DNA from: Sphingomonas sp. AR_OL41
GTDB lineage: Bacteria > Pseudomonadota > Alphaproteobacteria > Sphingomonadales > Sphingomonadaceae
NCBI RefSeq assembly: GCF_029911635.1
Contig: NZ_JARYTI010000030.1
Coordinates: forward strand, 1-56,369
DNA: 56,369 nucleotides
Direction of reading: 5' to 3'
A program made the position numbers and the translations under genes. The notes beneath the pieces are model-generated. The model searched no databases. It had not been told where the DNA came from and saw only the letters and a program-made list of their open reading frames with translations. Positions within the stretch are counted from its first letter, which is position 1. Every line of letters starts with the position of its first letter. Shown piece after piece: positions 28,323-37,097 of this stretch.

Positions 28323-28904
28323 TCAAAGGTCGCTGGCCTTCATCTTGGTGATCGTCTCGATCGGTACATAGTCCGCCATCTTCGCGAGCAGCCCGTCGAG
28401 CGCCGCATCGACCAGCAGCACGCCCTGATGCTGCGGGCGCAGGAAACCGACCTCGCCCATCTTGGCATAGAAGGCGATCAGGTGATCATAATAGCCGGCG
28501 GTGTTGAGCAGCCCGACCGGCTTGGCGTGATAGCCGATCTGCGCCCAGCTCAGCGCTTCCCACAATTCGTCCATCGTGCCGGTGCCACCGGGCAGGTTGA
28601 CGAAACCGTCGCTGAGATCGGTGAAGGCCTGTTTGCGCTGGTGCATCGTCTCGACGACGTGGAGCTCGGTCAGCCCGCGATGCGCGACCTCGGCGTTGAC
28701 CAATGCCTGGGGGATGATGCCGATCACCTCGCCGCCCGCCGCCAGCGCGCTGTCCGCCACCGCGCCCATCAGCCCGAGCCGGCCGCCGCCATAAACGACG
28801 CCGATGCCGCGCTCGGCCAGCGTCCGCCCGACCGCCCGCGCCGTCTCGATATAGATCGGATCGCTGGGCGTCGCCGAACCGCAATAGACCGCGAGACGTT
28901 TCAC
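28323..28904 (-). CDS. LOG family nucleoside-5'-monophosphate phosphoribohydrolase
   Basis: A 193-residue Rossmann-type protein of the LOG/TIGR00730 family. The signature PGGTGTMDE (105-113) and Arg90-Lys91 in MHQRKQ form the active site that cleaves ribose-5-phosphate from nucleotides such as cytokinin ribotides. The start is GTG at 28904 after GGAGGG at good spacing, overlapping the crtI stop by GTGA. Its place inside the carotenoid operon is unexpected for the enzyme, though similar placement may recur in sphingomonads. The actual substrate, AMP or a cytokinin nucleotide, cannot be told from sequence. Confidence 0.9.
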   Translation of the reverse strand: MKRLAVYCGSATPSDPIYIETARAVGRTLAERGIGVVYGGGRLGLMGAVADSALAAGGEVIGIIPQALVNAEVAHRGLTELHVVETMHQRKQAFTDLSDGFVNLPGGTGTMDELWEALSWAQIGYHAKPVGLLNTAGYYDHLIAFYAKMGEVGFLRPQHQGVLLVDAALDGLLAKMADYVPIETITKMKASDL

Positions 28905-30382
28905 CGTGGTCCCTCCAGCATCAGCGCGGCGGTTGCCTTGGCGCTGCCGACGACGCCGGGGATCCCCGCGCCCGGATGCGTGCCCGCGCCGACGAAATAG
29001 AGGTTGGGAATCTGGTCGTCGCGATTGTGGACGCGGAACCATGCGCTCTGCGTCAGCACCGGCTCGAGGCTGAAAGCGCTGCCGAGATGCGCCTTGAGGT
29101 CATGCGCGAAGTCGTTCGGCGCATAATGGAACTTGGTCACGATCCGCTCATGGATGTCGGGGATCAACCGCCGCCCGATCTCGTCGAGAATGCGCTTTTC
29201 GAGGATCGGCCCGATCTCGTCCCAGTCGACCGGGAACTTGCCCATGTGCGGCACCGGGGCGAGCGCGTAGAAGGACGAATGCCCCTCCGGCGCCATGCTC
29301 GGATCGGTGACGGTCGGGTGGTGGAGATAGAGCGAGAAATCCTCCGACAGCACGCCGTGATCGTAAATGTCGGACAGCAGCCCTTTGTAGCGCGGGCCGA
29401 ACAGGATCATGTGGTGCGGAATGCCCGGCCATGTGCCCTTGATGCCGAAATGCACCACGAACAAAGATGGCGAATAGCGCTTCTTCTCGAGCTTCGCACG
29501 GGTGCGCTGCGCCGAGCGCGAGTCCGACAACAGATCGCGATAGGCGTGCATGATGTCGCCATTGACCGCGACCATGTCGGCGTCGGCCGACCAGCCGCTC
29601 GCCGTCGTCACGCCGGTCGCGCGGTCGCCGAGCGTCGCTATATGCGTCACCGCGTCGTTCAGCCGCAGCACGCCGCCGAGCCGCTCGAAATGCGTCACCA
29701 TGCCGGCGATCAGCTTGTTGGTCCCGCCCATCGCGAACCACACGCCGCCGTCGCGTTCGAGCTTATGGATCAGCGCATAGATCGCGCTGGTGGTGAACGG
29801 GTTGCCGCCGACCAGCAGCGTGTGGAAGGACAAAGCCTGGCGCAGATATTCGCTCTTCACGAAGCTCGACACCATCGAATAGACCGAGCGCCACGCCTGG
29901 TATTTGGCCAGCGCCGGCGCCGCCTTGATCATCGAAGCGAAGTCGAGAAACGCGACATGGCCGAGCTTCTCATAGCCCTCATGATAGACCCCGGCCGAAT
30001 ATTCGAGGAACTTGCGATAGCCGGCGACATCCTCGGGATCGAGCTTGGCGATCTCGGCCATCAGCACATTGTCGTCATTGGTGTAGTCGAAATTGGTCCC
30101 GTCGGGCCAGTTGAGCCGGTAGAAGGGCAGCACCGGGGCGAGCGTGACGTCCTCTGCCATGTCGTGGCCCGACAGCGCCCAAAGCTCCTGCAGGCATGGC
30201 GGATCGGTGATCACGGTCGGGCCGGCGTCGAAGGTGAAGCCGTCCTTCTCCCAATAATAAGCCCGCCCGCCGGGCTTGTCGCGTGCCTCGACCACCGTGG
30301 TTTCGACGCCGGCCGATTGCAGGCGGATGGCCAGCGCAAGGCCGCCGAACCCCGCCCCGATGACGATTGCGCGGCGGCTCAT
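28901..30382 (-). CDS. crtI: phytoene desaturase
   Basis: A 493-residue FAD enzyme that turns phytoene into lycopene by successive desaturation. It starts with the dinucleotide motif VIGAGFGGLALAIRLQSAG and ends with YFVGAGTHPGAGIPGVVGSA, both classic CrtI regions. It overlaps crtY by ATGA and LOG by GTGA, so translation is coupled. Confidence 0.97.
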   Translation of the reverse strand: MSRRAIVIGAGFGGLALAIRLQSAGVETTVVEARDKPGGRAYYWEKDGFTFDAGPTVITDPPCLQELWALSGHDMAEDVTLAPVLPFYRLNWPDGTNFDYTNDDNVLMAEIAKLDPEDVAGYRKFLEYSAGVYHEGYEKLGHVAFLDFASMIKAAPALAKYQAWRSVYSMVSSFVKSEYLRQALSFHTLLVGGNPFTTSAIYALIHKLERDGGVWFAMGGTNKLIAGMVTHFERLGGVLRLNDAVTHIATLGDRATGVTTASGWSADADMVAVNGDIMHAYRDLLSDSRSAQRTRAKLEKKRYSPSLFVVHFGIKGTWPGIPHHMILFGPRYKGLLSDIYDHGVLSEDFSLYLHHPTVTDPSMAPEGHSSFYALAPVPHMGKFPVDWDEIGPILEKRILDEIGRRLIPDIHERIVTKFHYAPNDFAHDLKAHLGSAFSLEPVLTQSAWFRVHNRDDQIPNLYFVGAGTHPGAGIPGVVGSAKATAALMLEGPR

Positions 30383-31539
30383 GACTGGCCCCGGATCGCA
30401 CGGATCGCCCGGCCGATCGGCACCGGCGGCTTGCCGGTCAGCACTCTTAGCTTGTCGAACATCGTCGATTGTCCCGCATAGAACCGGCCGATCAGCCGGG
30501 GGTTGAGGCGATAGAAGCGTTCCAATACCCGATAACGCTCCTCGGGTTCAGCCGCACGAAAAAGCATCTTGTCGAGCATCCGGTAGAAGCCGCGCCCGCG
30601 CCACGTCCGCGATGCGACGCGCCAGGTCAGGTCGTGCAGCGCGGCGCCCGACAGGTCGGACGTGCCGGCAATCAGCGCCGCCATGCGCACCGCATCGGGC
30701 AGCGAATAGCCGGTGGTCGGGTGGAACAGCCCGGCGCGCATCCCGGCCTTGGCCACCTTGTTGCCGCCGCTCTGCCAATAGGCCGCGAAATCGCCGTCCA
30801 GCGCGACCGGCAGCACGCCGGTTTCCTCGCGTGCCGCCTGCTCGACCTGCCAGCCGCGCGCGGCGACATAGTCATGGACGCGGCCGCGCAGCAGGTCGGC
30901 ATCGATGACCGGCGTGTCGCTGTAATAGGTATCCTCGACGAACATCCGCGTTGCCGCGAGCGGCAAGCAGTAGACGAAGCGATAGCCGTCAAGTTGCGGC
31001 ACGGTCGCGTCCATCACCATCGGGCGGGGATCGTCATGCGGTTCGTCGAGCCGAAACTCGACGCCGAGAAATTTCTGCCAGCCAAGCTCGAGGCAGCCGA
31101 GATCGCCCGGCCCGCGCGCATCGATCACGCCCTTGGCCTCGATCCGGTCGCCATCGGCCAGCACCACCGCGCGCGGCCCCGCCGCGAGCACCTTGCGCCC
31201 GAGCAGCAGCGCGCGCTCGGGCAGTGCGCCGCGGACGACCGTGTCGAGCCGCTCCGACTCGATCGAATAATAACCCATGCGAAAGGTGCGGGCATGCGCG
31301 GGAAAGGCGATGTCGTAGGCCGTCCAGCCATAGCTGATCAGCGGAGCAACGATCCAGCGATCCTCCGCTGCGACATCGGCGGCGAAGAACGACCAGATGT
31401 GATTGCCACCCAGCGCGCGCGCCGACTCGACGATGCGTACGTCGAGATCGGGCCGCTTCTTCGCCAACGCCAGCGCGATCAGCGAGCCGGCGAGGCCGCC
31501 GCCGACGATCGCGAGGTCGCAGTTGATGGTGGACGGCAT
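30379..31539 (-). CDS. crtY: lycopene beta-cyclase
   Basis: A 386-residue FAD-dependent cyclase that makes beta-carotene rings. The dinucleotide motif DLAIVGGGLAGSLIALALAK is at the N-terminus, followed by GNHIWSFF and the later GLFHPTTGYSLPDAVRMA segment. It is the first gene of the carotenoid operon; its promoter is in the 96-base gap to the divergent gene at 31636. Further xanthophyll genes (crtZ, crtW, crtG) were not identified with certainty here. Confidence 0.96.
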   Translation of the reverse strand: MPSTINCDLAIVGGGLAGSLIALALAKKRPDLDVRIVESARALGGNHIWSFFAADVAAEDRWIVAPLISYGWTAYDIAFPAHARTFRMGYYSIESERLDTVVRGALPERALLLGRKVLAAGPRAVVLADGDRIEAKGVIDARGPGDLGCLELGWQKFLGVEFRLDEPHDDPRPMVMDATVPQLDGYRFVYCLPLAATRMFVEDTYYSDTPVIDADLLRGRVHDYVAARGWQVEQAAREETGVLPVALDGDFAAYWQSGGNKVAKAGMRAGLFHPTTGYSLPDAVRMAALIAGTSDLSGAALHDLTWRVASRTWRGRGFYRMLDKMLFRAAEPEERYRVLERFYRLNPRLIGRFYAGQSTMFDKLRVLTGKPPVPIGRAIRAIRGQS

Positions 31540-31635
31540 GCCACAGCCCTAACCGAAATAGCGGTCGCTGCAAGCGCCCCTAAGGGCTTGTGACGCGCGC
31601 GATGGCGGTTAGGATCGCGCCGGGGAGATCGCGAC

Positions 31636-32445
31636 ATGCGCAGCGTGGCACTGGCATCTTTGCTGATGATCGTCGCCAGCCCGGCCGCCGCGCAGCGTAC
31701 CATCCCGAGCGCCGATCTCGCTACGGTCAGCGCGCGCGGCCAGGCGATCTACGACTATGACCAGGCGGCGTGGCACACCACCGACGCGATGACGGAGAAG
31801 CATCTGCCCGATGCCGCGCTGCGCGCCATTCGCGGCTGGGTGGTCGAGCCGCAGGGCGACGCGCTGCGGGTGACCTATTTCGGACTTACGGACGGCAGGC
31901 CCTATACCATCTATGTCGCCGACTACGCCCATGGCGCGGTGTCGAACGAGCGCATCCCGGCTGCCGACAGCGATCGCGCGCTGTCGCCGCTCGCGCTGCG
32001 CCTTGCCGCAGCGCGCGTTGCGGCGGTGGCCGCCGGCGAGACGTTGCTCAAATGCAACGACCGCGCCTTCAATACGGTCGTCCTGCCGCCCGAGGCGAGC
32101 GGCATCATCCCGGTCTATCTGCTCACGCCGCAGACCGTGAACGACGAATATCCGATGGGCGGCCATCACGAGATCGATATTGCGGCCGACGGCAGCATGG
32201 CCGCGCAGCGTGATTTCACGCGATCCTGCCTGACCGTCGCCGATCCGGCCCCGCCGCCCGACGGAAAACGCGTCGCGATGATCGTCACCCACTTGCTCGA
32301 TCCGCACCCGACCGAGATCCACGTTTTCACTTCGCTGAGCGCGCAGCAACCGGTGTTCGTGGGAACCGCGGATGGCGCGTTGTGGACCGTCGCGGGCGCG
32401 CGCATCACCCAGGAAAGTCCGCCAAAGCCGCCGGCCCGCCATTGA
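31636..32445 (+). CDS. secreted hypothetical protein
   Basis: A 269-residue protein with signal peptide MRSVALASLLMIVASPAAAQ. The mature part has YLLTPQTVNDEYPMGGHHEI and paired cysteines (LLKCNDRA, TRSCLTV) and ends proline-rich. It has no recognised family. It is divergent from crtY and 6 bases short of the convergent GST gene. Confidence 0.8.
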   Translation: MRSVALASLLMIVASPAAAQRTIPSADLATVSARGQAIYDYDQAAWHTTDAMTEKHLPDAALRAIRGWVVEPQGDALRVTYFGLTDGRPYTIYVADYAHGAVSNERIPAADSDRALSPLALRLAAARVAAVAAGETLLKCNDRAFNTVVLPPEASGIIPVYLLTPQTVNDEYPMGGHHEIDIAADGSMAAQRDFTRSCLTVADPAPPPDGKRVAMIVTHLLDPHPTEIHVFTSLSAQQPVFVGTADGALWTVAGARITQESPPKPPARH

Positions 32446-32451
32446 CGGACG

Positions 32452-33066
32452 TCACGCCGCGTGCCGCAGCGGCATCTCCTCGCGCATCGCCTGGGCCACC
32501 GAGGGGCGCGCGCGCGTCTTTTCCCGCCACGCCGCGAGCACCGGCCAGTCGCCGATCGCAACCCCGGCATGTTCGCACCAGTTGAGCACCGCCAGCAGAT
32601 AGGCATCCGCCACGCTGAACGACCCCGCCAGATAATCCTGGCCGGCGAGGTGGTCGGACAACAGCGCGAAACGCTGCTCGATCAACGAGCGTGCCCAGGC
32701 GCGCGCGCCGTCGCTCGACCGCGTCGTCATCAGCGGCGCGAACACGCCCTTGTGAAGCTCGGTCGAGACGAAATTGAGCCAGCGCATCATCTGGTAGCGT
32801 TCGTCGCTATAGGGTGGCGGCGCCAGCACGCCCTCGGCGGCGAGATCGGCAATATAGGTCAGCACCGCCGGCCCTTCCGACAGCGCCAACCCGCCGCGCG
32901 TCTCCAGCGCGGGGACATAGCCCATCGGGCTGACCGCCGCGAACGGGCGACCATCGGGCAGTTTGCTACCCGGCATCACCATGACGAAGTCACAATCGAG
33001 CTCGGCCTCGATCAGCGCGATCCGTGCGGCGAGCGAGCAGGCGAAGGGAATGAAATACAGCTTCAT
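32452..33066 (-). CDS. glutathione S-transferase
   Basis: A 204-residue cytosolic GST. The N-terminal thioredoxin-like domain begins MKLYFIPFACSLAARIALIE and continues SPMGYVPALETRGG and LSEGPAVLTYIAD; the C-terminal domain is helical. It conjugates glutathione to electrophiles. AAGGAGGA lies 6 bases ahead of the ATG. It is divergent from a TetR gene that probably controls it. Confidence 0.93.
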   Translation of the reverse strand: MKLYFIPFACSLAARIALIEAELDCDFVMVMPGSKLPDGRPFAAVSPMGYVPALETRGGLALSEGPAVLTYIADLAAEGVLAPPPYSDERYQMMRWLNFVSTELHKGVFAPLMTTRSSDGARAWARSLIEQRFALLSDHLAGQDYLAGSFSVADAYLLAVLNWCEHAGVAIGDWPVLAAWREKTRARPSVAQAMREEMPLRHAA

Positions 33067-33128
33067 GACGACTCCTCCTTGATTTTTATACTATCCCGCA
33101 CATAATTGAGTCGATCAAGATTTATTTT
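33067..33128. promoter_or_regulatory. divergent GST/TetR control region
   Basis: The AT-rich 62-base gap contains an inverted CTTGAT/ATCAAG pair, and TTGATC with TAGTAT/TATAAA-like elements reading toward the GST gene. This is a fitting place for binding of the adjacent TetR protein. Confidence 0.4.
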
Positions 33129-33761
33129 TTGCGAAGTGGTATAGAATTGAGCGAAGGCACCATCGGTCACCAGGATTCGGCGAAGGCGCGACGTGGGCGC
33201 GGGCGGCCGCGCGGCTTCGATCCGGAACAGGCGTTGAAGGCGGCAGGCGAGCGCTTCCGCACCCAGGGCTTCGCCGCCACCACGCTCGACGATCTGGTCG
33301 ATGCAACGGGTCTTGCCCGGCCAAGCCTCTATGCCGCGTTCGGCGACAAACGCGCGCTATACCTTGCCGCGCTGGCCGTAGTGTCGGCGCGGCTCGAGCT
33401 CACCTTCGACCGGCTGGAGGCAGCGCAACTGCCCAAGGGCGCGCTGCTCGAGGCGATCTTCGCCAACACCATCCATGGTTATCTGACCGGCGAGCGCGCG
33501 CCATCGGGCTGCGTCATGGTCAGCACGGCGACGGCCGAAGCGGTCAACGACCCCGAGATCCGCGCCGCGCTGCGTACCTTCCTGACGATGCAGGACGACC
33601 GCATGACCGCACTGTTCGACAAGGCATGGATCGCGCGGCCGCGCGCCGCCGCGCGGCTGGTGATGTCGGTGCTCCATTCGCTGAGCGTGCGTGCGCGCGC
33701 CGGTACGCCGCCGGCCGAACTCGAGGCGATCGCCGCCGACTGCATCGCATTGATCGGCTGA
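33129..33761 (+). CDS. TetR-family transcriptional regulator
   Basis: A regulator of about 210 residues with an Arg-rich lead (RRGRGRPRGFDPEQALKAAG), HTH TTLDDLVDATGLARPSLYAAF and a C-terminal domain with the Cys-containing segment APSGCVMVSTATAEA seen in one TetR branch. There is no in-frame ATG; TTG at 33129 or 33147 is the likely start, the latter losing six residues. It is divergent from the GST gene across 62 bases. Confidence 0.86.
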   Translation: MRSGIELSEGTIGHQDSAKARRGRGRPRGFDPEQALKAAGERFRTQGFAATTLDDLVDATGLARPSLYAAFGDKRALYLAALAVVSARLELTFDRLEAAQLPKGALLEAIFANTIHGYLTGERAPSGCVMVSTATAEAVNDPEIRAALRTFLTMQDDRMTALFDKAWIARPRAAARLVMSVLHSLSVRARAGTPPAELEAIAADCIALIG

Positions 33762-33791
33762 CGCGGCGCCCGCGACCGGCTAAGGGGGGGC

Positions 33792-34598
33792 ATGTCCCCG
33801 GCCCTCGCCATCGCCCTGTCCGCCCTGACCATGACGTTGATCGTCGGCGTCCGTTATCTCGCCGCGTCGGGCGGCTTCGCGCTGGCGACGCGCATCCGCC
33901 ACCCCGGCCTCTATCGCGGGCTCGACGCGCAGATGCGTCGCGAGATCGGCTGGAGCCTCGCCTCGGCAGCGATCTACGGCGCGCCCGCCGGCATCGTCGC
34001 CTGGGGCTGGCAGCAGCATGGCTGGACGCAGATCTACCGCGACGTGCAGGCCATGCCCTTATGGTATCTGCCGCTGTCGGTGCTGCTCTTTCTTTTCGCG
34101 CACGATACCTGGTTCTACTGGACGCATCGCTGGATGCACTGGCCGCGCCCGTTCCGCCTTGCGCACGCCGTCCATCATGCGAGCCGCCCACCGACCGCCT
34201 GGGCCGCGATGGCGTTTCACCCGATCGAGGCGCTGACCGGCGCGGTGGTCATTCCGCTGCTCGTCTTCATCATTCCCATCCATGTCGGCGCTTTGGGGTT
34301 GGTCCTGACGATAATGACCGTTATGGGGGTGACCAATCATATGGGTTGGGAAATATTCCCGGCGTTCATGTGGCGGGGGCGACTGGGGGGTTGGCTCATC
34401 ACCGCAAGCCATCACCAGCGACATCATGAGCGGTACGGGTGCAACTATGGCCTTTATTTCCGGTTCTGGGATCGCCTGTGCGGCACCGATGGCGGGGTCG
34501 GCGGTTTCGCCGATGCGCATCGGCGCGCGGCTCGCGCAGCGGGTGACGCTCGGCGCGGCGGCGATGGGCCTGCTGGTCGGGGCGACGCCGACGTCTGA
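33792..34598 (+). CDS. fatty acid hydroxylase/sterol desaturase family protein
   Basis: A 268-residue membrane di-iron oxygenase with several hydrophobic helices and the histidine clusters THRWMH, HAVHH and HHQRHH followed by YGLYFRFWDRLCGTD. Similar enzymes hydroxylate lipids or carotenoids, and proximity to the crt operon leaves a carotenoid role open. The start follows AAGGGGGG. The last 40 or so residues after CGTDGG look unlike the family and run inside the start of the DUF2141 gene (86-base overlap). Confidence 0.9.
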   Translation: MSPALAIALSALTMTLIVGVRYLAASGGFALATRIRHPGLYRGLDAQMRREIGWSLASAAIYGAPAGIVAWGWQQHGWTQIYRDVQAMPLWYLPLSVLLFLFAHDTWFYWTHRWMHWPRPFRLAHAVHHASRPPTAWAAMAFHPIEALTGAVVIPLLVFIIPIHVGALGLVLTIMTVMGVTNHMGWEIFPAFMWRGRLGGWLITASHHQRHHERYGCNYGLYFRFWDRLCGTDGGVGGFADAHRRAARAAGDARRGGDGPAGRGDADV

Positions 34599-34959
34599 AC
34601 TGACGATCGACGTCGCCAAGCTGCGCTCGTCCAAGGGCATGATCCGCATCTGCCTGACCGCCGCGCCCGACAATTTCCCGTCCTGTGTCGACGATAGTCA
34701 GGCGGTATCGCGTTCGGTCCCGGCCGGGACCCACGATCTGCGCATCGGCGGCCTGCCCTATGGCGGCTATGCCATTGCCGTGATCCACGACGAGAACAAC
34801 AACAAGAAGCTCGATACCTTCATGGGCATCCCGCGCGAGGGATTCGGCTTTTCGCGCAATCCCCCGATCGGCTTCGGTGCGCCGCGCTTCGCCGCCGCGC
34901 GCTTCGCGATCGCCGGTGATGCCGAAACGCAACAGGTCGTGATGCGCTATCTTTTGTAG
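34513..34959 (+). CDS. DUF2141 domain protein, secreted
   Basis: A 148-residue protein with a signal peptide beginning MRIGARLAQRVTLGAAAMGL and the DUF2141 pattern LRSSKGMIRICLTAAPDNFP, GGYAIAVIHDENNNKKLDT and MGIPREGFGFSRN. The function of the family is unknown; it is a periplasmic or surface beta-sandwich. Starting at 34513 gives an 86-base overlap with the hydroxylase; an ATG at 34564 would reduce it. Confidence 0.85.
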   Translation: MRIGARLAQRVTLGAAAMGLLVGATPTSELTIDVAKLRSSKGMIRICLTAAPDNFPSCVDDSQAVSRSVPAGTHDLRIGGLPYGGYAIAVIHDENNNKKLDTFMGIPREGFGFSRNPPIGFGAPRFAAARFAIAGDAETQQVVMRYLL

Positions 34960-35010
34960 CGGAGCGAAATGCACCACATGGCGTTATCCGCGTAACAATC
35001 CCGTGGAGTG

Positions 35011-35880
35011 ATGTTGGTGAAATTTCTGCTGCCGCTGCTTGCCGTTCCGGTCGTCCTCGTCGCTACGCCTGTCGCCGCGCAGGAACGCCCCACCCCCGCC
35101 CCCAATATCGCCATCGAGCCGTCGGATACCAATGACGACACGCTCACGATCGGCGCCGGCGCGGTCTATCTGCCGAGCTATCAGGGCTCCAACGACTATG
35201 TCGTGACGCCGATCGTCGCGGCGCGCGGGCAATATCACGGCATCTCGTTCTTCACGCGCGGCGCGCAGCTGTTCGTCGATCTCGTGCCGACCCCGCCCGG
35301 GCCGCGCTGGGCCTTCTCGGCCGGCCCGGTGCTGAGCGCCGACCTCAATCGCACCGGCCGCGTGGTCGACACCCGGATCAAGGCGCTGGGCAAGCGCAAG
35401 ATCGCGCTCGAGGCGGGCGGCTATATCGGCATCGGCAAGACCGGCGTGATCACCAGCGACTATGATTCGCTGTCACTGCGCGTCTCCTACGTCCATGATG
35501 TCGGCACGGTGCACCGCAGCTACATCGTCACGCCCGCGCTCGATTATTCGACACCGCTGAGCAAGTCGGTGCTGGTCGGGCTGACGGTGTCGGCCGACTA
35601 TGCCGGCGCGGGCTATGCCCGGACCTATTACGATGTCGATGCGCCCGGCGCGCTGCGCAGCGGCCTGCCGGTCTTTGCCGCGCGCAAGGGGTGGCAGGAC
35701 GTCACGGTCGGCGCGATCGCCGGCTTCTCGCTCAGCGGCGACCTGCGCCACGGTGCGGTGCTGGTCGTCGGCGGCGGCTACAGCCGCATGCAGGAGGATT
35801 TCGCGGCCAGCCCCGTGACGCGGATCGCCGGGAGCCCGAATCAATTCTACGGCGCGCTCGGCCTCGGCTACACCTTTTAG
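35011..35880 (+). CDS. MipA/OmpV family outer-membrane protein
   Basis: A 289-residue beta-barrel protein. It has a signal peptide ending VAAQ, then TLTIGAGAVYLPSYQGSND, ISFFTRGAQLFVDLVP, and the family ending GALGLGYTF with terminal phenylalanine. MipA/OmpV proteins are scaffold or porin-like outer-membrane proteins. The ATG at 35011 follows GTGGAG. A diverged tandem copy follows at 36042. Confidence 0.92.
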   Translation: MLVKFLLPLLAVPVVLVATPVAAQERPTPAPNIAIEPSDTNDDTLTIGAGAVYLPSYQGSNDYVVTPIVAARGQYHGISFFTRGAQLFVDLVPTPPGPRWAFSAGPVLSADLNRTGRVVDTRIKALGKRKIALEAGGYIGIGKTGVITSDYDSLSLRVSYVHDVGTVHRSYIVTPALDYSTPLSKSVLVGLTVSADYAGAGYARTYYDVDAPGALRSGLPVFAARKGWQDVTVGAIAGFSLSGDLRHGAVLVVGGGYSRMQEDFAASPVTRIAGSPNQFYGALGLGYTF

Positions 35881-36041
35881 CGGCTGCCGAAGGGTCGGGC
35901 GGCATTCGGCCGTCGTCGCTGCGCAATATCCGCAATTTGCCGCGCGCTGCCCGAAAGGTGCGCGGCGATGACACACTCCGGCGGCGCGAGGCGGCAGAAA
36001 CACTGTTGCCATCGCGCGCATGACGCCACATCACGTTAACC

Positions 36042-36863
36042 ATGAATCAACCGCGTTGGGGGGCGTCGGTGAAATTCCAGCTGCTGTTCGCCATCGCCAT
36101 CCCGGCCATCGCCATGCCGGTTGTCGTTGCGGCACCTGCCGCAGCGCAGGTCCGCGCGGTACCGCGAATCGTCATCGCCAAGGCCGACAATGATCGCGAC
36201 ATGCTCAGCGGTGGCGTCGGCTGGGGCTTTGGCCCGCACTATCGCAGCCCGCGCGCCCCGCTCATCGCCCCGATCATCGGCGCGCATGACAGCTTTCACG
36301 GCATCGCATTCTTCACCCGCGGTTCGCAGGTTTATGTCGATCTGATGCGCGACACGTCGTGGACCGGCTGGCATTTCTCGACCGGGCCGGTGCTGGGTGC
36401 GGGCCTCGCGGATGACGGCTACATCGACGACCGGCGCACCACGGCGGCGCGCACGACCGGCATTGCGCTGGGCGCAGGCGGCTATGTCGGCGTTACCCGG
36501 ACGGGCGTTGTAACCGGCGACGATGCGCTGACCTTCCGCCTTTCCTATGTCCGGGGGCTCGGCAATCTCGCCGGCGAGGCCTTCACCCCGGCGATCGACT
36601 ATGCGACGCCGGTCAGCCGCAAGTTGCTGCTCGGCGTGTCGGTGTCGGCGGACTATGCCCGGCCGCGTCGCGGCTGGCGGACGGTGAATGTCACCGGCTT
36701 CACCGATATCGCGCTGACCGGCGATCTGCGCCATGGTCTGCTACTGCTCCTCGCGGTCGGTCGCGGCCGGATGGAAGGCGATTTCGTGGCGAGTCCCGTC
36801 ACGCAGATCGCCAGCAATCCCGATCAGGTTTTTGGCGCGGTCGGGCTGGGTTACGCATTCTAG
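36042..36863 (+). CDS. MipA/OmpV family outer-membrane protein, second copy
   Basis: A 273-residue protein parallel to its upstream neighbour: FHGIAFFTRGSQVYVDLMRD, FSTGPVLGAGL, ALGAGGYVGVTRTGVVTGDD and the ending FGAVGLGYAF. It lacks the Y-rich stretch (AGYARTYYDVD) present in copy 1. GTG at 36069 after GGGGGG may be the real start, matching VKF of copy 1. The 160-base spacer contains a GCCGCGC/GCGCGGC stem without a T tract. Confidence 0.9.
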   Translation: MNQPRWGASVKFQLLFAIAIPAIAMPVVVAAPAAAQVRAVPRIVIAKADNDRDMLSGGVGWGFGPHYRSPRAPLIAPIIGAHDSFHGIAFFTRGSQVYVDLMRDTSWTGWHFSTGPVLGAGLADDGYIDDRRTTAARTTGIALGAGGYVGVTRTGVVTGDDALTFRLSYVRGLGNLAGEAFTPAIDYATPVSRKLLLGVSVSADYARPRRGWRTVNVTGFTDIALTGDLRHGLLLLLAVGRGRMEGDFVASPVTQIASNPDQVFGAVGLGYAF

Positions 36864-37097
36864 CGCGCGGACGGCGCGCAATGACCTGATTCCTCGCAAT
36901 TTTGCCGCGGATCGCGGTTCGGTGCACGACGGCGGTTGATGTTTGCCTGCCAGTTCGGCTACCTCGCCACTCGACGTGTCGTCCGGTGCCCGCTTCTTTG
37001 CCCGATCTCCGGCAAAATGGTGAACCCGGTGGACGCCAACAACAGCGCTTCCGCCCGATGGCGGGCGACAATGCATCCAAGGGAAGGTCCGCCCCGC

